Shown here piece by piece: positions 31,838 to 41,321 of a DNA stretch of 64,000 bases. Origin of the DNA: Zizania palustris (Eukaryota; Streptophyta; Magnoliopsida; Poales; Poaceae); NCBI GenBank assembly GCA_019279435.1, contig JAAALK010000287.1:15376162-15440161 (forward strand), in the 5' to 3' direction. The notes below the pieces were generated by a model. The model searched no databases. It saw nothing but the letters and a program-made list of their open reading frames with translations, and was not told where the DNA came from. The stretch's first letter is position 1, and the number at the start of each line of letters is the position of its first letter. A program made the translations under genes and the position numbers.

Positions 31838-34219
31838 TTACTCGAATAACTCGGGGTATTGGGCTTTCAGATCGTCTTCTTTTTCCCATGTAGCTTCTTC
31901 GACGGGGTGGTTGTCCCACTGAACCTTGCAGAAACGAACTACACGGCTCCTGGTTACCCTTTCTTTGGTTTCCAAGATCTTGATAGGTTTTTTGATGTAG
32001 GTCAAGTCTTCTTGGATGTTGAGCTGTTGAAGGTCGGCTTGCTCGGCGGGCACACGAAGGCACTTCTTTAGCTGAGAGACATGGAACACATCGTGAACTT
32101 CTGCCAGTGATGGAGGCAGTTCAAGTTGATATGCTACCTCTCCTTGCCGTCGGAGGATCTGAAAAGGTCCGACGTAGCGGGGTGCTAACTTGCCTTTCAT
32201 GTTGAACCTTTGAGTGCCGCGGAGGGGAGTGACTCGGAGATAGACATAATCGCCCTCCTCAAAGGATAGGTCTCTTCGACGGTTATCGGCGTAGCTCTTC
32301 TGTCGGGACTGGGCAATCCTTAACTGATCCCTTATGATCTTGACCTTCTCTTCAGCTTCTCTCAATATATCTGTCCCAAACAGTTGCGATTCTCCAGTTT
32401 GATCCCAGAGCAACGACGTTCTGCACTTACGTCCATAGAGTGCTTCGAACGGGGACATTTGCAAGCTGGCTCGATAGCTGTTGTTGTAGGAGAACTCTGC
32501 ATAGGGTAAGTTCTTGTCCCACATTCCGCCAAAGTCTAGAGCGCAAGCTCTAAGCATATCTTCCAATATTTGGTTGACCCTTTTGGTTTGACCGTCGGTC
32601 TGTGGATGATAGGCGGTGCTAAAGTTCAGCTGGGTGCCGAGTTCCTCTTGAAGGTTTTTCCAAAACTTGGAGGTAAACTGACTCTCGCGGTCAGATACAA
32701 TCTTCTTAGGAACTCCGTGAAGGCACACGATCCGGGTCATATACAATTCGGCCAGTTTGGCGACTGTGTAAGTTGTCTTGACCGGGACGAAGTGAGCTAC
32801 CTTGGTGAGTCGGTCAACGATCACCCAGATAGAATCATGTCCAGCTTGGGTTTTGGGCAGTCCCATGATGAAGTCCATTCCTATCTCTTCCCACTTCATT
32901 TCAGGGACTTTGAGGGTTTGAAGAAGTCTGGCAGGTCTCTGATGCTCTGCCTTGACTCGCCGGCATGTGTCGCACTTGGCCACATACTCAGCTATTTCTC
33001 TTTTCATGCTGACCCACCAATATTTTTCCTTCAGATCTTGATACATCTTTGTACTCCTGGGATGAATGGAGTATAGAGTATCGTGGGCTTCTTGAAGGAT
33101 GAGAGTCTTCAACTCAGGTAGGTCGGGTACGCATATCCAGTTTCTGAACCAGATGGTACCATGCTCGTCCTCGGAAAATCCAGGGGCTTTACCCTTCCGC
33201 ATGTTCTGTTGGATCTCCAAGATGTCCGGGTCTTCCCTCTGCTTTTCTCGGATCTGGTCTATCAAGACAGGCCGAGACTCCAAGGCAGCGAGGTATGCTC
33301 GGGTGGTGATCCCTAAATTCAGCCTTTCCATCTCCTTGTAAAGTAAGGGAGCCTGGTCCTGAATCATGATGGCGTTGCAGTACCCTTTTCGACTAAGGGC
33401 GTCTGCCACCACATTTGCCTTGCCTGGATGATAATGGATGCCCAAGTCATAATCTTTGATCAGTTCCAACCATCTCCTTTGCCTGAGGTTCAGGTCGGAC
33501 TGGGTGAATATGTACTTGTGGCTTTTGTGGTCGGTGAAGACCTCACACCGATTCCCCACAAGGTAATGGCTCCATATCTTCAAGGCATGAACCACGACTG
33601 CTAATTCCAGGTCGTGGGTCGGGTAGTTCAGCTCATGCGGCCTTAGTTGTCGGGAGGCGTAGGATATCACCTTCCCTTCTTGCATTAAGACGCATCCCAA
33701 TCCTTGACGAGAGGCATCACAGTAGACGTGGAAGTCTTTCCGGATGTCTGGCAGAGTTAGGATAGGGGCTGATACGAGCTTTTTCTTGAGAGTCTGGAAA
33801 CTTTCTTCGCAATCGGGGGTCCATTCAAACTTTACTTCCTTCTGCAACAGCCTGGTCATAGGTTTGGCGATCTTCGAAAAATTCTCGATGAATCGGCGGT
33901 AGTATCCGGCCAATCCAAGAAAACTCCGGATCTCGGTCACGGTCGTGGGCTGCAGCCAGTTGGTTACTGCTTCAACGGTGGTTGGGTCCACTGCTATTCC
34001 TCCAGCAGATATAACATGGCCGAGGAACTTCACCTCAAACGACCAAAATTCGCATTTGCTGTATTTGGCGTACAGTTGCTGCTCCCTTAGCTTTCCGAGG
34101 GTCAGACGGAGGTGAGTCTCGTGTTCTTCCTTGGTCTTGGAGTAAACGAGGATATCGTCGATGAATACCACGATGAACTTATCCAAGAACTCCATGAATA
34201 CATTGTTCATCATGTTCAT
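31838..34219 (-). CDS. pol: Element E pol, distal part: RT palm, RNase H, integrase, chromodomain
   Basis: A 793-aa open frame. The RT active site is FIDD followed by ILVYS (residues 19-22). The RNase H domain includes FHVYCDASRQGLGCVL, HDLELAVVVHALKIW and VFTDHKS. The integrase zinc finger is HDTLYSIHPR... and CDTCRRVK. The core reads GMDFIMGLP and IVSDRESQF; at the third catalytic position the codon at 32582-32584 is AAA, giving QTKRVNQ where the family has Glu. A GPY/F-like module (YVGPFQIL) follows, then a chromodomain in the last ~58 residues (VQWDNHPVEEATWEKEDDL), which in chromoviruses guides insertion to heterochromatin. The frame opens at 34219 only because of an upstream frameshift. 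Confidence 0.93.
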   Translation of the reverse strand: MNMMNNVFMEFLDKFIVVFIDDILVYSKTKEEHETHLRLTLGKLREQQLYAKYSKCEFWSFEVKFLGHVISAGGIAVDPTTVEAVTNWLQPTTVTEIRSFLGLAGYYRRFIENFSKIAKPMTRLLQKEVKFEWTPDCEESFQTLKKKLVSAPILTLPDIRKDFHVYCDASRQGLGCVLMQEGKVISYASRQLRPHELNYPTHDLELAVVVHALKIWSHYLVGNRCEVFTDHKSHKYIFTQSDLNLRQRRWLELIKDYDLGIHYHPGKANVVADALSRKGYCNAIMIQDQAPLLYKEMERLNLGITTRAYLAALESRPVLIDQIREKQREDPDILEIQQNMRKGKAPGFSEDEHGTIWFRNWICVPDLPELKTLILQEAHDTLYSIHPRSTKMYQDLKEKYWWVSMKREIAEYVAKCDTCRRVKAEHQRPARLLQTLKVPEMKWEEIGMDFIMGLPKTQAGHDSIWVIVDRLTKVAHFVPVKTTYTVAKLAELYMTRIVCLHGVPKKIVSDRESQFTSKFWKNLQEELGTQLNFSTAYHPQTDGQTKRVNQILEDMLRACALDFGGMWDKNLPYAEFSYNNSYRASLQMSPFEALYGRKCRTSLLWDQTGESQLFGTDILREAEEKVKIIRDQLRIAQSRQKSYADNRRRDLSFEEGDYVYLRVTPLRGTQRFNMKGKLAPRYVGPFQILRRQGEVAYQLELPPSLAEVHDVFHVSQLKKCLRVPAEQADLQQLNIQEDLTYIKKPIKILETKERVTRSRVVRFCKVQWDNHPVEEATWEKEDDLKAQYPELFE

Positions 34220-35010
34220 GAAAAAGGCTGGGCATTCGTGAGTCCGAACGACATCACTGTATACTCGTAGAGTCCATAGCGGGAGGTGAAGGCAGTCTTG
34301 GGTATGTCCTCTTCTCTAATCCTCAATTGGTGATAACCTGACCTGAGGTCAATCTTGGAAAACACCGAGGATCCCTTCAGTTGATCGAACAGGTCATCGA
34401 TCTGAGGCAATGGGTACTTGCTCTTGATGGTTACGTCGTTTAGGGCTCTATAGTCCACGCACATCCTCTTGGTCTTGTCCTTCTTCATGGCAAAGATGAC
34501 CGGTGCACCCCAGGGTGAGGTACTCGGTCGAATGTACCCTTTCTGCTCTAGGTCTTCGATGTTGCTCTTGACTTCGGCTAGTTCATTAGCGGCCATCCGG
34601 TATGGGAGCTTGGAGATTGGAGTGGTCCCGGGGACAAGTTCGATTCTAAATTCGATGTCCCGCTTGGGAGGCATCCCCGGTAGGTCTTCAGGGAAGACGT
34701 CCATAAACTCCTTGACTATGGGTACTTCTTCAAGAGCGAGCGAGTGGAGGGATGCTTCGAGCGGTTTGCGACTGGTCATCCGAAAGGTGACGGCTGCGCC
34801 TTCAGGGTTGGTCATCGTGACGGACTTGTTGGCACAGTCGATCACTCCCTTGTGCTTCATCAACCAATCCATCCCTAGGATGAGGTCGAGTCCAGTGCCT
34901 TGGTTGGGTGCCGCGCCTTGGGGCTGCTTGGGGTGAGGACACTGGTGCGAATAGTGCCCTTCCTTGCGGCAGTTGAAGCAGACGACCAACCTCCCTTGGC
35001 GATCCTTCAA
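34216..35010 (-). CDS. pol: Element E gag CCHC and RT N-terminal part; protease missing
   Basis: A 264-aa frame starts in the gag nucleocapsid (CFNCRKEGHYSHQCP, CCHC). It then passes within a few residues into LDLILGMDWLMKH, the end of the protease domain. The protease active-site segment (DSGA-type) and roughly 100 residues around it are absent without breaking the frame. RT N-terminal motifs follow: MPPKRDIEFRIELVPG, PLPQIDDLFDQLKG, FSKIDLRSGYHQLRI, VMSFGLTNA. Near 34232 one base is missing in a run of C's on the minus strand. That ends this frame at 34216 and shifts RT to the frame of 31838-34219. Confidence 0.9.
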   Translation of the reverse strand: MKDRQGRLVVCFNCRKEGHYSHQCPHPKQPQGAAPNQGTGLDLILGMDWLMKHKGVIDCANKSVTMTNPEGAAVTFRMTSRKPLEASLHSLALEEVPIVKEFMDVFPEDLPGMPPKRDIEFRIELVPGTTPISKLPYRMAANELAEVKSNIEDLEQKGYIRPSTSPWGAPVIFAMKKDKTKRMCVDYRALNDVTIKSKYPLPQIDDLFDQLKGSSVFSKIDLRSGYHQLRIREEDIPKTAFTSRYGLYEYTVMSFGLTNAQPFS

Positions 35011-35181
35011 GATCGGGGCCTTGGTGGCTGGCGTCGGGTGAGCGGCCGGGGCTGGTGGAGCGGGGCGAGGATGCCCGGCATTGGATCCACCGGCGGCATG
35101 AGGTGGCCTATAGGCGGGCCGAGGATGGTAGGCGGGCGCTGGTGGCGGAGGGACGAAGCGGGGCCTCTGAGAGTTCGCCTG

Positions 35182-36005
35182 CTAATGCTTGAAGGTGATC
35201 ATCTTCCTCTTCTTGAGGTCTAGCTTGTTCTGCTCAGTCTCTTGGATGAGCGCTTTGTTGACTAGTCGTTGGAAATCGGCGTAGTCGGTGGCGACGAGCT
35301 GGATGGACAACTCATCCTTGAGTCCCCGGAGGAACTTGGCTTGGCGGAGGGCGTCGGTGCGCACTTCTTCCGGTGCATAGCGGGCGAGGTGGTTGAACTC
35401 ATGGAGGTACTCCATGACAGTCCGACTGCCCTGCTGCAGGTCGCGGAACTCCTGCTGCTTTACCGCGATGACACCGGCGGGGACGTGGGCGGCACGGAAG
35501 GCGATGTGAACTCCGCCTAGGTCACCACGTGGTCCTCCGGCTGGGACTCACGGTAGTTGTCCCACCATTCAGCGGCGGGACCCTGGAGCTGATGAGTGGC
35601 GAAGGCCACTCGCTCCCGGTCGGTGTTGGGGAGGAGGTCAAGTTTCTTTCCAATAGTGCGGAGCCAATCTCCGGCCTCCATTGGGTTGGTGGTGCTTGAG
35701 AAGATGGGCGGGCGCACGCGCAGAAACTCCGAGAGTTGTGGAGCGGGTGCGGGTGCTGGTGCGCGAGGGGCAGGTTCCCCGTTCTGCAGTCGGTCCAACT
35801 GAGCTTGTTGGTGCTGCATCTGAGTGAGGAGTGCGGTGATTAGTTGGTTCTGATTTGCCATCATCTCCGCCAAGGTAGGATGGTTGGCGGATGGCAACCC
35901 AGACTGACGTGGGCCCGTTGCACCCCAGTTGGGTACAACACCCTCGGGCGCATCACGGCTTCCTCCTTCACCGTTGTTGGAGCCGGTGTTCTGGTGGTCG
36001 GTCAT
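35182..36005 (-). pseudogene. gag: Element E gag (capsid), broken by two stops and one frameshift
   Basis: The ATG at 36003-36005 begins a Pro/Gln-rich N terminus. The capsid motifs PPIFSSTTNPMEAGDWLRTIGKKLDLL and AAEWWDNYRES follow. A TAG at 35517-35519 replaces the expected Trp codon, and a 1-nt deletion follows at about 35500. The frame 35415-35182 then carries VMEYLHEFNHLARYAPEEV and the rest of the Retrotrans_gag domain. A second TAG at 35182-35184 precedes the Pro-rich linker to the CCHC knuckle at about 34970. Both stops are explainable by C-to-T transitions. Confidence 0.85.
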
Positions 36006-36188
36006 CTTCTGAATACACGAGGTTATAAGGCATAAAGATGAATACACTTAAGAAAATAGCTCATATGAGTATAAACCAAGTGGTAAAATGTTCGTTACAA
36101 TCAAGTTCTTATTCTATCCACGACACAACCGTCGTAGATAGCACCACATACAAAATTTTGCTTTAATTAAGATAAAGACCTCTAACGC

Positions 36189-36971
36189 CTACTCGCCACC
36201 GGAGGCGGTCTCCGTGCTCTCGGAACCACGGGTACGCGGCTCCTGAGGGATGGTGGGTTCGAGAAAGTTCTCGATGATGGGGTCGGAGACGAGGCCGGGG
36301 CGTGGTGCAGGGGCGCTGGAGGTAGACGGTCCGGCGGTGGAGGGGTGAGGTGGGATCTGCTTGGGGCGAGGGAGGGGCTCACGGATGGGCTTCTTCTTCC
36401 TTGGAAGGAGAGGGACCATCTCCGCAATGTCCTTCTGCAGATGCATAATCTTGCGCTGCAGCTCGCCGTTCTGTTGGATCAAGTTCTTCGTCTCCTCACG
36501 AAGAAACTCAACCGCCTCATGGTGCTCATCGGCGTCGAGCACCGCCTCGGTATGGAGGTCGTCCATAGCCTGCAGAAGACACGACTGCCGGGCCATGACC
36601 GGATCACGCACGGAGTGAACTCCGAGGTAGATGCTACGGTGGGCGCCAGGAGTACGCTTCGGCACAAGCCAGACGGACGAGTTCTGAAGACGATCATCGT
36701 AGATCATCCTTAGCTCCATGAGGGCCTGGAGGGTGACTCGTTGGCATGCGACGTCGAAAGTCGGGCCCCCAAGTGCGGTGGTGTAGGGTGGCAGGTGCTC
36801 TCCGGAGCCGTGGACGGTGAGGGAGACGTCACAAGGTCTGGCGAACTCGTCGGGGTACACTCCTTGGAATTCGGGCTCGAAGAGGAACCCGAGGAATGTG
36901 AGCATCATACGGAGCTCCCTGACGAAGGCCTCGTAATGGCGGCAGTAGCTGTGCACTTGGTATACTGACAT
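36189..36971 (-). CDS. Element E ORF upstream of gag (ORF0-like), 260 aa, intact
   Basis: An ATG (36969-36971) opens an uninterrupted 260-aa frame, between a ~120-nt leader after the PBS and gag. No catalytic domain is recognised. Residues 1-145 look globular (YCRHYEAFVRELRMML, FEPEFQGVYPDEF, YDDRLQNSSVWLVPKRTPGAHRSIYLG). A coiled coil is predicted at about 151-186, followed by a basic patch (PRKKKPIREPLPRPKQ) and a Pro/Ser-rich tail. An additional ORF at this position is known from the RIRE3/RIRE8 group, with no established function. It is striking that it remains open while gag and pol around it are broken. Confidence 0.8.
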   Translation of the reverse strand: MSVYQVHSYCRHYEAFVRELRMMLTFLGFLFEPEFQGVYPDEFARPCDVSLTVHGSGEHLPPYTTALGGPTFDVACQRVTLQALMELRMIYDDRLQNSSVWLVPKRTPGAHRSIYLGVHSVRDPVMARQSCLLQAMDDLHTEAVLDADEHHEAVEFLREETKNLIQQNGELQRKIMHLQKDIAEMVPLLPRKKKPIREPLPRPKQIPPHPSTAGPSTSSAPAPRPGLVSDPIIENFLEPTIPQEPRTRGSESTETASGGE

Positions 36972-37093
36972 CTACAAAACAGCAAGTTGAATGAAAGTGA
37001 GGGGAGAAACAAAGTTTATAAAGTAGGTTTTCGAGAAATAATTTCCTGCGGCTAATGGCTAGGCGGGTCTGTTTGGCTTCCTACAGTCAAGTC

Positions 37094-37106
37094 GGCTCTG
37101 ATACCA
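37094..37106 (-). promoter_or_regulatory. Primer binding site of element E (initiator tRNA-Met)
   Basis: Minus-strand TGGTATCAGAGCC lies three bases inside the LTR border at 37110. It is complementary to the 3' end of initiator tRNA-Met. It marks 37110-40128 as the 5' LTR. Confidence 0.92.
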
Positions 37107-37109
37107 TCT

Positions 37110-40100
37110 TGTGGCGCCCCGATTTACCAAAATCGAGACATTATTGAATTTCCATAGAAAAACAATAATAACAATAGGTTCATCATGCGACATCGTACAT
37201 ACGACAATATTCATGGTGCGCAGACCATATTTATTACATCAGAGTTTCGAGAAAAACAGTAATAAAGATAATTAAAAATTTGCATGACGAACGTCTTCTT
37301 TAGGATCTTTCTTCTTGACTGGGTCGCTACTCCAGACCGTCTTCATAGTAGACATCCTCTGTGGGGTCCAACGGGTATGAGTACAAAAAGTACTCAACAA
37401 GCCACCGCAAATGCAAGTAATAATGCAAGATAATAAACAAGGAAGGATAATGGCTAATAGTGCGGAAAAGTACATTTTCAGTTATTGCATTTAGTGTAGT
37501 TTAATCATGCGGGAAAGTAAACATGAACATCAACATCATCATCTAACTCGAGGAGTACGTTTTACCTCCTCGCACAACAGTCCTTACATGTCAAACCATC
37601 ATGCACATCCATATTCAAGTAATCTAACTGTGGGATGTCACGCAACCAGCCCTTGACCGTGGGCTCGGCTTTTCGAAAAGATTTATGACTCTGATCAGAG
37701 ATGTACTACTGTACCCACAAGGCGCGCACTCATCCCAAACGAGATGACCAATACCACGGGAAATCGTGCCAAAACCTCAGCATGAAATGCTCCAAGCGAT
37801 AACCACCCGCTCTAGGTTTTGCCGGCGCGCCGGGCCGCATCCCGGCTAATGTCGCACCCCCTTTTGTGCCACATTGGTACAAGCCACCCGCAGGTGCTGC
37901 TTGACCCATCTCCAAATGGTGGCCTCGGTTTGGAACACTCCATACCTTAGTTAGGACTTACCCACTAGACTTGTGGTTAGTACGAAAGTGTATTGCAATA
38001 GATCCATCAGACCGATCTTTATAGTGCCCCGGGTGCTACCGACCAATAATGCCCTAGCTTGCACCCGGAACCCACCATGCATTCACTCACAACCACAACT
38101 CCAACACCGACATAATTCCATAGATAAGAGACAATGGGGATCATATAGTAGAACCATGTACTACGACTCATTTTTTTATCCTATAGCGATCGTGTCGTTA
38201 CCTTGGACACTAGCTAATAACATTTATCATATGGTGACAAGGAGTTTAGGCTAGAAATTAAAATGAAGTGTTGTCCTTTGAAAAAGGGTTTTAAAAGTGA
38301 TTATTCTTATTTTTAAGTTCTCCAATGAATTTAAAAGGAAAGGTCCATAGAAAACTTAGTGGTTTTCAGTATATGAACAGAAAGGAATTAAATATGAATT
38401 TTACTGAAATTTAAATAATTGAATTTACATTTTTATCCTAAGGGTATTTGAATACCCTTTTAAATAAACATGAAAAAGTCTAAAGTAGCATATTGTTTTT
38501 ATTGAACTAATGTGTAGGGAATAATATTATAAATTTTCTGAAATTGAAATGACAATTTTTAGAGTTCAAATGCGCCAGATATGAATTTTACAAGTTTAAA
38601 AGCATTTCTGGAATTTATTTTCAAATTTCAAATGCCTCGGGTCCACGGTGAGCCAGGCCCACGGTGAACCCACGCATTATGCGCGTGCGCCGGATCGATC
38701 TGGACCGTTGGATCCAGATCCAACGCGCGAGGGCGAGGCGGGGCGCTTAAGTGATAACGGACGTCCAGGATTAAAATGCGCGAAAGGGTACCACGTGGAC
38801 GCACGAGATCGAGCGCGGGTTTTAAATGAAAATGAACGGGCGGGATTGAAACGTAACGCTTTGACTAGATCCGACGGTGCGGATTAGATCGCGTACGTGG
38901 GGTCACAGGCGTCGTCTGATCGCAATCGCACGGTCGGGATCAGATCTGACATGGCACGGGTACTCGACCCGTGCCGGTCGTCTTCTCCGGCGACGGCGAG
39001 CGGGCCAGCAGCCACGGCGAGCGACGGCGGTCGTATCTAGGGCCTAAAACGGAAAGAGGGTGACAAGGGGGTCACGAGGGTACCCTTGCGGTGAAGAAAG
39101 GTCGACGGAGCGAGGCCGGCGACGAGCAGAGGCGGTGAAGGCGTTCGGGTCCTCGGCGGCGACGGTGTTCCAGCGGGGTTCGACGTCGGCGGAGGGGTGG
39201 CCGAGGTCGGGGTCGTCCTTGCGGTCACGATGGTGGCGAGGGCATGGACGGAGGCGGTCCGAGGCGACGGCGAGTGGTGGCCGGAGTGGGAGCGGCGGTG
39301 GTGCGCTAAAAAGTGTGCTACGGGCGCTTTGTTCGTTCTCGCAGCAATCGGGCGTAGGGGTACAACGCGGACGGCCAGGGGGTTTAAATAGGGCCATCGG
39401 CGGGGGCAGAGGGGGCGCAATTGACGGTGGCCGGGGATAAACGCGTTTAAACGCCGGCGAGCTCGGGTTGAATTAGGTTCATCGAACCTGGACACGAATC
39501 GGCCGAGTTTAATTGGGGGAAACGGTCGCCGTGGACCGGGGGGGTAATGGCGGGCTCAATTTAAGGGGAGGGGGTCAGGGGCAGGGGGTCCGAGGCGAGT
39601 AATGGCGTCGGCCGGCGAGGGGGGGCGATTTGGGGGTGGATCTCGCGGGGACGATGGATCCGACAGGTGGGGGCCACCTGCTAGTGAGCGCGAGCGAGTG
39701 AGGGAGGCGGCTGACGGGTGGGGCCGTGGTGTCGGGCGCGCGCGCGAGGGGAGGCCACCGGCGCCGACAGGTGGGGTTGGGCTGTCAGCCAGAGGCGGGC
39801 AAGGGTGACGGGCTGGGCCGGCCGGGAGAGAGAGAAGGGAGGGGGGCCCAATACTGTTTCAAAACATTTCTGAATAAAAATAATTCCAGAAAATAGATTA
39901 AAATCTTAGGGCTACTTCCAAGGTTGATAAAAATTTATAAAAATTCTCAAAAATATATCATGGCCTTGGGAGTTTATACAAAAATTTTCAGCTCCTGGTT
40001 TGGTCATTAACTCTATGTTGTAGTTCAAAAATGGTAGAGAGGGTATTTAAAGGTATTTCCCAAATTAATAAATTCAAGAAATTGAATTAAATAATATTTT

Positions 40101-40128
40101 TATTTCTTTGAAAATTTGGGGTGTTACA
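37110..40128 (-). repeat. 5' LTR of element E (with 373-bp deletion)
   Basis: This 3019-bp LTR is colinear with 28399-31793 except for a 373-bp deletion at 38254/38255 with a 2-bp AG microhomology. A TATA-like box (minus-strand TATTTAAA, about 39383-39390) is conserved in both LTRs. Scattered substitutions separate the two LTRs. Confidence 0.92.
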
Positions 40129-40133
40129 CAACT

Positions 40134-41321
40134 CCATGGAGAGCATGCCCTTGGCCTCAGAACTCTCGCCGTTGAAGCCGTTGAGCATCAAGTTGGTCTT
40201 CTTCAGATCATCCTCATCCCCGCCAAGTTTCTTCAACAACGAGTAAGGCATTAGGTTAACAGTAGCGCCGTCGTCAACAAGCATTCGGGAAATCGACTTT
40301 CCGTCAATGTGACCTCTGACGTAGAGAGGCTTCAGATGGCGGGTCCAGTCCTCGGGCTTCTCAAAAATAGCATTGCCCGGGCCGAGGTTCAGCTGAGCGA
40401 CCTCGGCCTTGTCTTGCGGCAGAGCAAACTTGGTGGGCAGCGTGACGATGTTGATGTCCATCGCCTGAGGTGCAGGCCCCTTGGAGACAGGTGAGTAGTC
40501 ATCGTCGAGCATGTCATTTTCGTCGTCGCTCGGACTAGGAGTCGGATTGGTCATCTCAACCGGCTTCGTCCTCCATACCTGTCTTGTAGTTGGTCGAGGG
40601 CGGATTTCTTCAAAAATAGCATCGCGCTCATCCTCGGCTTTCTTCTCGCGCATCTCTTGTGCCTGTAGTCATTGCAGATGTCTCTTTTGTGATTTGGACA
40701 TGCCTGGATGTGCCCAAGATGGTTGTGGCTTGGTGCCAGGTGCTACTTCCTGGTTCCTGTTAGCTTTAGCCGAAGTGGTACTGCCCCCCTTCGTCCTCGT
40801 GCACTCTGTATTTAGAGGGCCTTCGTTGCGGACCCCGGCAGTCGGACCGGCCTTGTTCGGCCGATCGGACAAGGCTTCGACGCGGGCTCCGGCCTTAGCA
40901 AGGGGCTCACCTCCATCAGACTTCGGCGATAAGGCCTTCAAGATTGGGACTTCCTGAGACCCTACTCTGACCGTGATAGCTTTGGACTCACTGTCCTCGG
41001 CCCCCTCACGCATGTACACTTCGACTTTGCTCTGCACGGGCCAGTTCGGAGGTACCACGGACAGCCTGTGGATGATGCCTCCCTCCACTACGTCTATTTG
41101 TCCCTGCCATTCATAATACTCCGAAGGAAAACAAGGCATAGCGTTAAGTTGCAGAGGGTACTCTAGCTGTAGGGCTTGGCTAACCTCTAAAAAGTTCTGG
41201 TTGTCTAATCTTTCTTTAATCTCGGAATGTAAACCATTAAAAGCTAGTTCCACCAAATCCCTTTCTATAATACTAAGGCTGAAACATCGGTTTCTAGTAT
41301 CCCTAAAACGCTTGATGTACT
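40134..41321 (-). pseudogene. Element D protease and gag C-terminal region
   Basis: The frame 40134-40653 holds the aspartic protease-like segment (RMLVDDGATVNLMPYSLLKKLG, with D-D-G-A) preceded by HIDGKSISR. The frame 40669-41343 holds gag: YIKRFRDTRNRCFSLS, AFNGLHSEIKERLDN, then the linker CFPSEYYEWQGQ and VHRLSVVPPN-like sequence also present in element F. A stop near 40660 separates them. Gag is cut at GTACT (41317-41321), where element F's LTR begins. Confidence 0.8.

Larger units (their letters stand above)
28399..40128 (-). mobile_element. Element E: Tekay/Del-type chromovirus (Ty3/Gypsy)
   Basis: This 11.7-kb minus-strand element has LTRs 28399-31793 and 37110-40128, flanked by the TSD CAACT. 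The PBS complements initiator tRNA-Met and a polypurine tract abuts the 3' LTR. Order from the 5' side: an extra ORF (36189-36971), gag, a deleted protease, RT, RNase H, integrase, and a C-terminal chromodomain. LTR sequences differ at many scattered sites, so it is older than element B. LTRs beginning TGTAACACCCCAAATTT with an ORF upstream of gag recall rice RIRE3/RIRE8. The coding capacity is broken at several points. Confidence 0.93.
22994..41321 (-). mobile_element. Element D: Tat-clade Ty3/Gypsy element, 5' end missing, interrupted by E
   Basis: This element lies on the minus strand. The 3' LTR is 22994-24279, with the polypurine tract next to it. Then, reading upstream, come integrase, an extra RNase H, RNase H, RT, protease and gag. 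Element E interrupts the protease-RT spacer, with TSD CAACT. Gag stops abruptly at 41321, where a plus-strand LTR of the same family (element F) begins. D's own 5' LTR and the start of gag are not in the window. Frames contain many stops, so D is inactive. The order and the dual RNase H place it in the Tat/Athila branch. Confidence 0.85.
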
